Below, piece after piece: positions 1 through 5,249 of a stretch of DNA of 7,515 nt; the first letter of the stretch is position 1, and every line of letters begins with the position of its first letter. This DNA is from Betaproteobacteria bacterium (GTDB lineage: Bacteria > Pseudomonadota > Gammaproteobacteria > Burkholderiales > Usitatibacteraceae): assembly GCA_003105245.1 (NCBI GenBank), contig PQAI01000102.1, positions 1 to 7,515 of the forward strand. Direction: 5' to 3'. Both the position numbers and the translations under genes were made by a program. The notes under the pieces are model-generated. The model was given only the letters and a program-made list of their open reading frames with translations, was not told the DNA's origin and searched no databases.

Positions 1-135
1 CAACCCCAGGTCCAGCCCAAGCCCGTGCAGCCGCAGGTCGCGCCCAGGCCCGTGCAGCCGCAGGTCTCGCCGAGACAGGAGCAACCGCAGGTCGTGCCCA
101 AGCCCGTGCAACCGCAGGTGGCGCCGCGAGCTCCC
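1..135 (+). repeat. Five tandem 27-bp coding repeats (QPQVxPxPV)
   Basis: Units run 1-27, 28-54, 55-81, 82-108 and 109-135. Each begins CAR-CCN-CAG-GTS and most end CCC-GTG. Units 2 and 4 differ at only a few bases, whereas 3 and 5 have diverged in their last three codons. Differences of whole codons within a preserved 27-bp frame point to expansion by slippage or unequal crossing-over under coding constraint. The array may begin upstream of the window. Confidence 0.85.
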
Positions 136-264
136 GCCCCTGCGCCCGAGCGCGCGGCACCGGCGCCTTCGCGCCCCGCGCCGGTCGAGAAGCCCGCCGC
201 GCCAGCACGGGAAAAGCCGGCCGCGCCTGCCGCGGAGAAGCCGGGACGGGGCGGCAACGACTAG
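1..264 (+). CDS. C-terminal end of a proline-rich repeat protein (partial, 5' end outside window)
   Basis: The reading frame is open from the first base and stops at TAG 262-264, giving 87 visible residues. The first 45 are five tandem 9-residue units of the form QPQVxPxPV; units 1, 2 and 4 are the cleanest, while 3 and 5 diverge at their ends. An Ala/Pro-rich stretch follows with a second short repeat (EKPAAPA twice, then EKPGRG), and the protein ends GRGGND. No fold, transmembrane segment or catalytic motif is visible; this is a low-complexity, probably disordered, basic tail. In-frame GTG codons such as the one at 25 are inside the repeat and are not credible starts. Pro/Gln/Val tails of this kind occur at the ends of various exported or envelope proteins, but the functional part lies outside the window, so I do not assign a function. 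It is followed by the MFS gene after about 27 nt with no visible terminator. Confidence 0.8.
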   Translation, partial: QPQVQPKPVQPQVAPRPVQPQVSPRQEQPQVVPKPVQPQVAPRAPAPAPERAAPAPSRPAPVEKPAAPAREKPAAPAAEKPGRGGND

Positions 265-291
265 CGGCGTGACCTGGCGCCTGGCGCGGGG

Positions 292-1521
292 ATGGTAGTC
301 TCTCGCGCCATGACCGCGGTCCGCCCCTACTGGTCGCTCGTCATCGCGGGTGCGGCGATCCTCGCCGTCACGATGGGGATCCGGCAGTCGCTGGGTCTCT
401 TCGTCTCGCCCCTCAACACCGCCACCGGCTTGGGCATCGTCACGGTGAGCTTCGCGCTCGCCGTGGGCCAGTTCGTCTGGGGCGCGGCGCAGCCCGTCTT
501 CGGCATGATCGCCGACCGCGTGGGGCCGGTGCGCGTGATGATGGCCGGCGGCGTCCTGCTCGCCCTCGGCCTCGCGCTCACGCCCTTCATGGGGTCCACG
601 CTCGGCCTCGTCTTCTTCCTGGGCGTGGTGACCGCCGCGGGCGCCGGCGCCGGCAGCTTCTCGATCCTCATCGGCGCGGCCGCCAACCGCATCGCCCCCG
701 AGCGCCGCGCCTTCGCCTCCGGCTTCATCAACGCCGGCGGCTCCTTCGGCCAGTTCGTCTTCGCGCCCCTCTCGCAGGCGCTCATCGGCCTGGTCGGCTG
801 GATGGCGGCGCTGTGGACGCTCGCGTGCGCGGCGCTCGCCACGCTGCCCATGTCGCTCGCCTTCCGCGAGCGCCGCGAGGAGCCGGCGCACGGGCACGCG
901 GCCCCGGGGCTCACGCTCGCGGCCCAGATCGGACAGGCCTTTCGCGACCCGAGCTACTGGTGCCTGCACGCGGGCTTCTTCACCTGCGGCTTCCACATCG
1001 CCTTCCTCGTCACCCACCTGCCTGGCGAGGTCGATCTCTGCGGCCTTCCGGCCTCGGTGTCGGCCGCCTCCCTCGCGATCATCGGCATCGCCAACATCGC
1101 GGGCAGCCTCGGCGCCGGCTGGCTGGGCCAGTCGCACCGCATGAAGTGGATCCTCTTCTGGATGTACGGCACGCGCGCGCTGGCGGTGGGGGCGTACCTG
1201 CTGCTGCCGAAGACGGCGGAGACCTTCTACGCCTTCGCCGCGGTGCTGGGCCTCACCTGGCTCGCCACGGTGCCGCCGACCGCGGGGCTCGTGGGCAAGC
1301 TCTTCGGCACGCGTTTCCTCGCGACCCTATTCGGCCTGACGCTGCTCTCGCACCAGATCGGCGGCTTCTTCGGCGCGTGGCTCGGGGGGCTGGCGATCCA
1401 GCGCACCGGAAGCTACGACTGGATGTGGTACGCCGACATGGCCCTCGCGGCGGCCGCGGCCGTGGTGAACATCCCCATCCGCGAGGCGCATCCGCGGCTG
1501 GCGGCGAAGGCCGCCGCGTAG
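292..1521 (+). CDS. MFS transporter, 12 transmembrane helices, MCT/OFA-like, substrate unknown
   Basis: This 409-residue protein has the length and hydrophobic pattern of a 12-helix major facilitator superfamily permease of the inner membrane. Helices lie at roughly 14-34, 47-68, 82-100, 103-128, 140-163, 165-190, 219-244, 254-280, 284-305, 309-334, 340-368 and 375-394, with a charged cytoplasmic loop (FRERREEPAHGH) at about 191-202 between the two halves. The loop between helices 2 and 3 carries the MFS motif A (GMIADRVGPVR, 71-81). Helix 1 has GIRQSLGLFVSPL, a motif I associate with the monocarboxylate/oxalate-formate type branch. Helix 7 reads FFTCGFHIAFLVTHLP, also typical of that branch. 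I cannot name the substrate. Start: ATG 292 gives the longest form; ATG 310 (MTAVRPYWS) is equally plausible and loses only six residues outside the membrane. Neither has a well-placed Shine-Dalgarno. It ends TAG 1519-1521. Confidence 0.9.
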   Translation: MVVSRAMTAVRPYWSLVIAGAAILAVTMGIRQSLGLFVSPLNTATGLGIVTVSFALAVGQFVWGAAQPVFGMIADRVGPVRVMMAGGVLLALGLALTPFMGSTLGLVFFLGVVTAAGAGAGSFSILIGAAANRIAPERRAFASGFINAGGSFGQFVFAPLSQALIGLVGWMAALWTLACAALATLPMSLAFRERREEPAHGHAAPGLTLAAQIGQAFRDPSYWCLHAGFFTCGFHIAFLVTHLPGEVDLCGLPASVSAASLAIIGIANIAGSLGAGWLGQSHRMKWILFWMYGTRALAVGAYLLLPKTAETFYAFAAVLGLTWLATVPPTAGLVGKLFGTRFLATLFGLTLLSHQIGGFFGAWLGGLAIQRTGSYDWMWYADMALAAAAAVVNIPIREAHPRLAAKAAA

Positions 1522-1568
1522 GCAAGCCCCGCATCCGGCGCGGAGTGACATTCCGTAACAGGGCGGTT

Positions 1569-1590
1569 GCGCGGGCGCATTGCGCCGCGC
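1569..1590 (+). other. GC-rich hairpin upstream of the cysteine-rich protein gene
   Basis: GCGCGG (1569-1574) pairs with CCGCGC (1585-1590). CGC/GCG continues the stem inside with one bulged G (1575) and an ATT loop. No T-run follows on either strand, so it is not a convincing intrinsic terminator. It ends 25 nt before the ATG at 1616 and could sit in that gene's leader. The rest of the 1522-1615 gap shows no promoter I can support. Confidence 0.35.
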
Positions 1591-1615
1591 GGCATCGTCG
1601 CGGCACACTTTCCCC

Positions 1616-2041
1616 ATGAGGATCGCAATCGCCGCCTCCCTCGCCGCGCTGGCCCTGCAGGCGTCCCCGGCAGCGTGGGCGATCTGCTCCTGGGAGTGGC
1701 TCTGCAACGGCGACGGGGTGTGCAAGCAGATGCCGGTGTGCGACAGCGTCTACGAGGTGCCGCCCCCGCGCCCGGAGGTGAAGCCGCCGGACATGCCGCC
1801 GCTCTCCATGCGCCCCTCGCGCGCCAACACCGTCGGCGGGAACTCCCGGGCGGACCTGCGCTGCGAGCACATCATGCGGCAGACGAAGGCCGGCCGCTGG
1901 TCGTGGAACGAGGCCTGCTTCTGCGTGGACAGGACGAAGAACCCGGATCCCTCCGATCCCTTCGCCAACATCGTGCGCTGCGACGACCGGCGCGGGGAAC
2001 CGCCGGCCCCGGCCGCCCAGGCGGAGACGCCGGCGCGCTGA
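1616..2041 (+). CDS. Small exported cysteine-rich protein, unknown function
   Basis: From ATG 1616 the product is 141 residues. Residues 1-22 form a clear Sec signal peptide (MRIAIAASLAALALQASPAAWA, with likely cleavage after AWA-22), giving a periplasmic or secreted protein of about 119 residues. I prefer this start to the upstream TTG 1580, which would put RRAASSRHTFP in front of the signal peptide; no strong Shine-Dalgarno precedes either. All eight cysteines are in the mature part, at 24, 30, 36, 42, 83, 101, 103 and 122. The first four are spaced exactly six residues apart in an aromatic/acidic segment (CSWEWLC, NGDGVC, KQMPVC). A proline-rich linker (50-65) separates this from a C-terminal part with CEH, ACFC and RC. 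An even cysteine count suits four disulfides. I do not recognise the family. Its stop lies 6 nt from the stop of the convergent KTSC gene. Confidence 0.75.
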   Translation: MRIAIAASLAALALQASPAAWAICSWEWLCNGDGVCKQMPVCDSVYEVPPPRPEVKPPDMPPLSMRPSRANTVGGNSRADLRCEHIMRQTKAGRWSWNEACFCVDRTKNPDPSDPFANIVRCDDRRGEPPAPAAQAETPAR

Positions 2042-2047
2042 AGCGCC

Positions 2048-2302
2048 CTACTTGAACACGTCGTCGGGCTTGAGCCCGCCCGCCTGCGGCGTGGAGATGC
2101 GCCGGCGGCTGTATTCCTCGTCCTCGATGGACTCGCGGTAGTAGCTGGCCGGCGACGGCGAGCTCACGAGGCGACGGAAGATCTCGGGGGCGACGCCGGA
2201 GTACTCCCAGGTTCCCGCGGTGGTCTCCACCACGAGCTTGCGGCTTCGTTCGTCGTAGCCCGCGGCCTTGAGTCCGGTGGCGTTCAGGCGCTTCATCTCC
2301 AT
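2048..2302 (-). CDS. KTSC domain-containing small protein
   Basis: This 84-residue protein matches the KTSC domain in pattern: an N-terminal strand (MKRLNATGLKAAGYD), then RSRKLVVETTAGTWEYSGVAPEIF, where a hydrophobic strand and the G-x-W-E-Y-S-G-V-x-P motif are characteristic, then a helix (RRLVSSPSPASYYRESI) carrying the usual small-Ser-x-x-Ser-Tyr-Tyr turn. KTSC domains are short single-domain proteins or C-terminal additions to lysyl-tRNA synthetases; their biochemical role is not established. The last 25 residues (SRRRISTPQAGGLKPDDVFK) extend past the domain. The start ATG 2302 is supported by a GAGGAG ribosome binding site at 5 nt; the second Met (2296) would be too far from it. It is the last gene of the minus-strand cluster, 25 nt after the YceI gene. 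No terminator follows before it runs into the convergent gene. Confidence 0.85.
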   Translation of the reverse strand: MEMKRLNATGLKAAGYDERSRKLVVETTAGTWEYSGVAPEIFRRLVSSPSPASYYRESIEDEEYSRRRISTPQAGGLKPDDVFK

Positions 2303-2307
2303 CGCGG

Positions 2308-2313
2308 CTCCTC
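2308..2313 (-). promoter_or_regulatory. Ribosome binding site (GAGGAG) of the KTSC gene
   Basis: GAGGAG on the minus strand lies 5 nt before ATG 2302. It decides the start over the nearby ATG at 2296 and allows independent re-initiation after the YceI stop. Confidence 0.75.
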
Positions 2314-2327
2314 GGTTTCCGCCGCCA

Positions 2328-2930
2328 TTATCCGCCAGACGGCGCCGTCTCCGCGGCAGGCTCCTGGCGCACCGCCTCGACCTGGATGTCGAGCCTCACC
2401 TCGTCGCCCACGAGCCGGGCGAAGGCGTCCATGCCGAACTCCGAGCGCCGGATGGTCGCGACCGCGTCCGCGCCGCACGTGAGTCGCACGAGGAAGGGCA
2501 GGCGCGTGCAGCCGAAGCGCGCGATCTCCAGCACGACCGGGCGCGTGCGCCCGGCGAGCGTCAGTTCCCCCGCGGCCCGTCGCGGGACCCCGTTCTCGAA
2601 CTCCACCGAGCGCGAGCGGAAGGCGATCTCGGGGAAGCGCGGCGCGTTCAGGAAGTCCTCGTCGCGCACGACGGCGTCGAGGGCCGGGTTGCCGGTCGTC
2701 ACCGAGCCCGCCTCGATCGCGATGTCGATGGCGCCCGTGCCGGCCTCGCGGTCGAGCACGATGCGCCCGGTCGTGCGCTCGAAGCGGCCGCGCTGCGTGG
2801 AGATCCCCAGGTGGCTCACCGCGAACTGCGGGAAGGTGTGCCCGCGCTCGAGGACGAACTCCTCGGGCGCGGCGAGCGCCGGAGCCGCGGCGAGCGCCGC
2901 CAGCACGGCGAGGGACCGCCCGGCGCTCAC
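2328..2930 (-). CDS. YceI family periplasmic lipocalin-like protein
   Basis: The product has 200 residues. Residues 1-20 (SAGRSLAVLAALAAAPALA after the initiator) form a signal peptide with cleavage near ALA-20, so the protein is periplasmic. The mature part shows the YceI beta-barrel pattern: FVLERGHTFPQFAVSHLGIS (25-44), a first-strand motif with His31, Phe36 and His40; RGRFERTTGRIVLD; DFLNAPRFPEIAFRS (92-106); GELTLAGRTRPVVLE (121-135); and SEFGMDAFARLVGDEVRLDIQVEA near the end. Family members with known structure bind isoprenoid or other lipid-like ligands inside the barrel; the ligand here is unknown. Cys141 and Cys152 could form a disulfide (inference). The start is GTG 2930, whose GTGA overlaps the TGA of msrA by 4 nt, indicating translational coupling. 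Longer readings of this frame run into msrA and are spurious. The C-terminal tail (PAAETAPSGG) is probably disordered. Confidence 0.92.
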   Translation of the reverse strand: MSAGRSLAVLAALAAAPALAAPEEFVLERGHTFPQFAVSHLGISTQRGRFERTTGRIVLDREAGTGAIDIAIEAGSVTTGNPALDAVVRDEDFLNAPRFPEIAFRSRSVEFENGVPRRAAGELTLAGRTRPVVLEIARFGCTRLPFLVRLTCGADAVATIRRSEFGMDAFARLVGDEVRLDIQVEAVRQEPAAETAPSGG

Positions 2931-3529
2931 TTGCCCGCCTTGTCGCCCCACAACTCGCGCAGGCGCGCGTCGCGCCCGCAGCCGTTGCGGTAGAACTTGT
3001 AGCGCACCGGGTTCTTCAGGTAGTAGTCCTGGTGGTAGTCCTCGGCGGGATGGAACGTGCCCGCCATCTCGATCGGCGTGACGATGGGCGCCTTGAAGGG
3101 CTTCGTCTTCTCGAGGGCGGCCTTCGAGGCCTCCGCCGCCTTCCGCTGCGCCTCCGAGTGATAGAAGATCCCCGTGCGGTACTGCGTGCCGGAATCGCAG
3201 AACTGGCGGTCGCGCACGGTGGGGTCGATGTTCACCCAGAACACCTCCAGGAGCTTCTCGTAGCTCACCTTGGCGGGGTCGTAGACCACCTGGATCGCCT
3301 CGGCGTGGCCGGTGGAGCCGGAGGAGACCTGCTCGTAGGTCGGGTTGGCCGTGCGCCCGCCGATGTAGCCCGAGGTGGTGGAGATCACGCCGGGAACCGC
3401 GTCGTAGGGCGGCTCCATGCACCAGAAGCAGCCGCCGGCGAAGGTGGCCTTCTCGGTGGCGGCCTGGGCGGGCACGACGGGCGCGAGGCCCAGCGTGGCG
3501 AGGAGCAGCAGGGCGGGGATGGTTCGCAT
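2927..3529 (-). CDS. msrA: Peptide methionine (S)-S-oxide reductase MsrA, exported form
   Basis: MsrA reduces the S-epimer of methionine sulfoxide in proteins, using a catalytic cysteine that passes through a sulfenic acid and is reset by disulfide exchange. The family signature GCFWCME is at 33-39, with catalytic Cys34. GHAEAIQV (74-82) supplies Glu77, and CDSGTQYRTGIF (111-122) supplies Asp112 and Tyr117 of the active site. Cys111 and Cys184 (RNGCGRDARLRELWG) are the obvious candidates, along with Cys37, for resolving cysteines. Residues 1-23 (ending VVPAQA) form a signal peptide, so this enzyme works in the periplasm rather than the cytoplasm and would need a periplasmic thiol donor. Total length is 200 residues with an intact domain and no fused MsrB. 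ATG 3529 is preceded by GGAGGA at 4 nt. The gene sits 44 nt after the YjdF-type gene and overlaps the YceI gene by 4 nt. Confidence 0.96.
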   Translation of the reverse strand: MRTIPALLLLATLGLAPVVPAQAATEKATFAGGCFWCMEPPYDAVPGVISTTSGYIGGRTANPTYEQVSSGSTGHAEAIQVVYDPAKVSYEKLLEVFWVNIDPTVRDRQFCDSGTQYRTGIFYHSEAQRKAAEASKAALEKTKPFKAPIVTPIEMAGTFHPAEDYHQDYYLKNPVRYKFYRNGCGRDARLRELWGDKAGK

Positions 3530-3533
3530 CGGG

Positions 3534-3539
3534 TCCTCC
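3534..3539 (-). promoter_or_regulatory. Ribosome binding site (GGAGGA) of msrA
   Basis: A near-consensus Shine-Dalgarno on the minus strand lies 4 nt before ATG 3529. It confirms the start that gives the signal peptide. The 44-nt gap upstream shows no promoter or terminator that I can support. Confidence 0.75.
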
Positions 3540-3573
3540 GGGGTGGGCGATGGGCTTTCGACCGCGGCGGCGC

Positions 3574-4197
3574 CTAGGGATTCCCCGGGCCCAGCTGGCG
3601 GTCGTGCGCTCGGGCGAGGAGCGCCTGGGCGGAGACGGCGCCGACCAGGGCGAGGAACATGTCCCACTGCGTGTCCCAGGGGTCGCCCTGGGTGCCGAGG
3701 AAGGCTTCCGCCGCCTCCCCGGTGGCAAGCGCCACCCACCACTCCACCAGCTCGTAGGAGGCGCTGATCGCCAGGCACACGCAGGTGGCCAGGAAGAAGA
3801 GCCAGCGTCCGCGCGGGAGCACGGCGTTTCGCAGCAGGATCTCGCGCGCGACCATCGCCGGGACGAACCCCTGCATGAAATGGCCGACGCGGTCGTAGTA
3901 GTTGCGCGCGAGCCCGAACTCGTCGCGCAGCCAGCTGAACCACGGCACCTCCGCGTACGTGTACTTGGCGCCCACCATCAGCACCACGCCGTGCGCGAAC
4001 ACGAGCGCGAGGACGAGGGGCGTGAGGCGCCAGCGGCCGTAGAGGGCCGCGATGACGGCGAGCGCCGCCATGGCGGGCGCCGCCTCGAGAAACCAGGTGA
4101 GACGGTCCTTCGGCGCCCATCCCGTGACGGCGAGCAGCGCCACCCATCCCGCGGCGGCCGCGAGGTGCATCCCGGGGGAGGCGGTCGCGGGCTTCAT
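3574..4197 (-). CDS. yjdF: YjdF/DUF2238 family inner membrane protein
   Basis: This 207-residue, mostly hydrophobic protein has about six membrane segments, near 11-27, 34-53, 59-76, 107-127, 131-150 and 180-196. Highly conserved polar motifs identify DUF2238. They are AHGVVLMVGAKYTYAEVPWF (68-87), RNYYDRVGHFMQGF (98-111), the helix SYELVEWW (147-154) and FLGTQGDPWDTQWDM (166-180). The density of charged and polar residues (Asp102, Arg103, His106, Glu149, Glu152, Asp172, Asp175, Asp179) next to the membrane suggests an enzymatic or metal-binding site, but the function of the family is not established. The start ATG 4197 overlaps the TGA of the upstream kinase gene (ATGA, 4-nt overlap), so translation is probably coupled. 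A GGGACGG stretch 3 nt before the ATG is a modest ribosome binding site. The protein ends TAG at 3576-3574. The longer open frame upstream is a shadow of the kinase gene. Confidence 0.9.
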   Translation of the reverse strand: MKPATASPGMHLAAAAGWVALLAVTGWAPKDRLTWFLEAAPAMAALAVIAALYGRWRLTPLVLALVFAHGVVLMVGAKYTYAEVPWFSWLRDEFGLARNYYDRVGHFMQGFVPAMVAREILLRNAVLPRGRWLFFLATCVCLAISASYELVEWWVALATGEAAEAFLGTQGDPWDTQWDMFLALVGAVSAQALLARAHDRQLGPGNP

Positions 4198-5096
4198 GCG
4201 CCGTCCCACAGCCACGCCGCGCCGCGCACGCCGCCCGAGTCGCCGTGCACCGGGGGCGCGAGGCGCGTTCGCACCTCGTCGGAGAAGACGTGCCGCCGCC
4301 ACAGCAGGGGCACGCGCTCGTAGAGCCGCGCGAGCTTCGAGAGCCCGCCGCCCAGCACGATGACGTCGGGATCGACGATGTTGACCACGACGGCGAGCGA
4401 GCGCGCGAGCCTTTCCTCGTAGCGCGCGAGCGTGGCCTCGCACGCGGCGTCTCCCGCCGCGGCGCCGCGCGCGATGGCGGCCGCGTCGAGCCTCTCGCCG
4501 GTGGCGCGCTCGTGGTCGGCGGCAAGCCCCGGCCCCGACAGGAAGGTCTCGACGCAGCCGGCGCGCCCGCAATAACAGCGGGGAAGCGGCAGGGGCTCGT
4601 CGCCCGCCAGCGGCATGGGGTTGTGCCCCCACTCGCCCGCGATCGCGTTGGCGCCTTCGAGCACCCGGCCGCCCACCACGAGGCCGCCGCCCACGCCGGT
4701 GCCCAGGATCACGCCGAAGACGCACGCGGCCCCCCGCCCCGCGCCGTCCACGGCCTCCGAGAGCGCGAAGCAGTTGGCGTCGTTGGCGAGCCTCACCTCG
4801 CGCCCCAGGCGCGCCTGCAGGTCCTCGCGGAAGGGCCTGCCGATGAGGCAGGTGGAGTTGGCGTTCTTCACCCGCCCCGTGGCGAGCGAGAGGGCGCCGG
4901 GCATCGCCACGCCGACCGTGCAGCGCGCGCCGCGCTCCCGCTCGGCGCCGGCCACGAGGGCCCCGATCGTCGCGAGCGTGGCCTCGTAGTCGCCGGCAGG
5001 CGTGTCGACGCGCCGGCGCAGGCGCTCCGCGCCGCCTTCGTCGAGGACCGCGATCTCGATCTTGGTGCCGCCGAGGTCGATGCCGATGCGCTCCAT
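4194..5096 (-). CDS. mak: ROK family fructokinase (Mak-type)
   Basis: This 300-residue ATP-dependent sugar kinase would phosphorylate fructose (Mak also accepts mannose and glucose in E. coli) in the cytoplasm. The phosphate-binding motif IDLGGTK is at 6-12. The stretch GRVKNANSTCLIGRPF (74-89) is the sugar-binding region, and RLANDANCFALSEAVDGA (102-119) holds catalytic Asp106. GTGVGGG (132-138) is the second ATP loop. EWGHNP with His158, and CYCGRAGC with Cys174, Cys176 and Cys181, form the ROK zinc site. DPDVIVLGGGLS (242-253) and HGDSGGVRGAAWLW (284-297) complete the pattern. From memory it resembles E. coli Mak almost throughout and has the same length (about 302), which is why I choose fructokinase over NagK or glucokinase. 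I chose ATG 5096 because the family starts at MxRIGIDLGGTK; the upstream in-frame extension is not family-like. No Shine-Dalgarno is visible, so initiation may be leaderless. First gene of the minus-strand cluster. Confidence 0.9.
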   Translation of the reverse strand: MERIGIDLGGTKIEIAVLDEGGAERLRRRVDTPAGDYEATLATIGALVAGAERERGARCTVGVAMPGALSLATGRVKNANSTCLIGRPFREDLQARLGREVRLANDANCFALSEAVDGAGRGAACVFGVILGTGVGGGLVVGGRVLEGANAIAGEWGHNPMPLAGDEPLPLPRCYCGRAGCVETFLSGPGLAADHERATGERLDAAAIARGAAAGDAACEATLARYEERLARSLAVVVNIVDPDVIVLGGGLSKLARLYERVPLLWRRHVFSDEVRTRLAPPVHGDSGGVRGAAWLWDGA

Positions 5097-5106
5097 GGGT
5101 GGCGCG

Positions 5107-5135
5107 ACTATAGCCCAATGTTTCAGGTGAAATGC
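5107..5135 (-). promoter_or_regulatory. Candidate promoter of the mak-yjdF-msrA-yceI-KTSC cluster
   Basis: On the minus strand TATAGT (5107-5112) matches the -10 consensus at five of six bases. At a 17-nt spacer the -35 position reads GCATTT, which is poor, as is common for promoters that depend on an activator. The hexamer ends only 10 nt before ATG 5096, so the expected start site near 5100 would leave a 5' leader of only a few bases. That fits the absence of a Shine-Dalgarno. The centre of the CRP-type site would then be near -70, close to the class I position -71.5. All of this is pattern inference. Confidence 0.45.
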
Positions 5136-5155
5136 GCGTCCGTTGCAGCTGAAAC
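5120..5155. repeat. GTTTCAG/CTGAAAC inverted repeat, possible second operator
   Basis: GTTTCAG (5120-5126) and CTGAAAC (5149-5155) are perfect 7-nt inverted arms separated by 22 nt. The left arm is also part of a tighter inverted repeat, TTTCA-GG-TGAAA (5121-5132). It lies between the CRP-type site and the -10 element of the kinase operon, where a repressor would block RNA polymerase. TGAAAC half-sites are used by Cra/FruR and other LacI-family sugar regulators, but in those the halves usually face as TGAAAC then GTTTCA. Here the order is reversed, so the assignment to that family is weak. Confidence 0.4.
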
Positions 5156-5161
5156 CATCGC

Positions 5162-5177
5162 TGTGAAGCGCGTCACA
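5162..5177. promoter_or_regulatory. CRP/Clp/Vfr-type operator, perfect TGTGA-N6-TCACA
   Basis: TGTGA (5162-5166) and TCACA (5173-5177) are separated by exactly six bases (AGCGCG), matching both half-sites of the CRP consensus with no mismatch. It sits alone in the divergent region, 65 nt before the kinase ATG and 137 nt before the GGDEF-EAL ATG. Such a 10-base match in a 218-nt GC-rich gap is unlikely by chance, and the position between two divergent promoters is typical. The same motif is bound by CRP (cAMP), Vfr, and Clp of Xanthomonadales. It is not an FNR box, which would read TTGAT-N4-ATCAA. Confidence 0.7.
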
Positions 5178-5199
5178 CCCCGCCCGGGGGGGCGCGCCC

Positions 5200-5205
5200 G
5201 ATAGT
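5200..5205 (+). promoter_or_regulatory. Candidate -10 element for the GGDEF-EAL gene
   Basis: GATAGT matches TATAAT at four of six bases, including the important A2 and T6. Its first base is 30.5 nt from the centre of the CRP-type site, so a start site near 5212 would put that centre at about -42.5. This is within one base of the class II position (-41.5), where the activator replaces a -35 element. No -35 is visible. The transcript would have a leader of about 103 nt containing the hairpin-plus-T-run at 5250-5294. Confidence 0.35.
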
Positions 5206-5235
5206 GGGGTCACAACAAGCAGTGAACTACCCCGC
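5204..5235 (+). other. Stem-loop in the divergent region
   Basis: GTGGGG (5204-5209) pairs with CCCCGC (5230-5235), with one T-G wobble. TCAC (5210-5213) pairs with GTGA (5222-5225) inside, leaving an 8-nt loop and a 4-nt asymmetric bulge. It would be fully transcribed only if the start site lies upstream of 5204; with a start near 5212 only the inner part is present. It could be a protein-binding inverted repeat rather than an RNA structure. Confidence 0.3.
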
Positions 5236-5249
5236 AAGCGCGCACTTTA

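Noticed and set aside
1569..1590. Terminator of the MFS gene
   Set aside because: The hairpin is good, but no T-run follows on either strand.
813..1619. Plus-strand open frame overlapping the MFS gene, and others opposite the kinase cluster (such as 3550-4323 and 4245-5204)
   Set aside because: They are Arg/His/Gly-rich, have no recognisable motif and overlap well-supported genes.
2930..5118. Long minus-strand frames continuing upstream of the yceI, msrA and yjdF starts
   Set aside because: The upstream parts are Arg/Ala-rich shadows of neighbouring genes in another frame. True starts are fixed by signal peptides, ribosome binding sites and 4-nt overlaps, so these are not fusion proteins.
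5143..5171. Sigma-70 promoter on the plus strand with TTGCAG as -35
   Set aside because: At 16-18 nt spacing the -10 position reads about AAGCGC, which has no resemblance to the consensus.
5186..5192. Run of seven G as a G-quadruplex
   Set aside because: Four separate G-tracts at suitable spacing are not present, and the run is better explained by the neighbouring GC palindrome.
5204..5245. End of an IS200/IS605-type element, because GTGAACTACCCCGC resembles hairpin ends I remember from that group
   Set aside because: The expected complementary GCGGGG arm does not follow, and there is no TnpA/TnpB gene or second end in the window. The similarity is from memory only.
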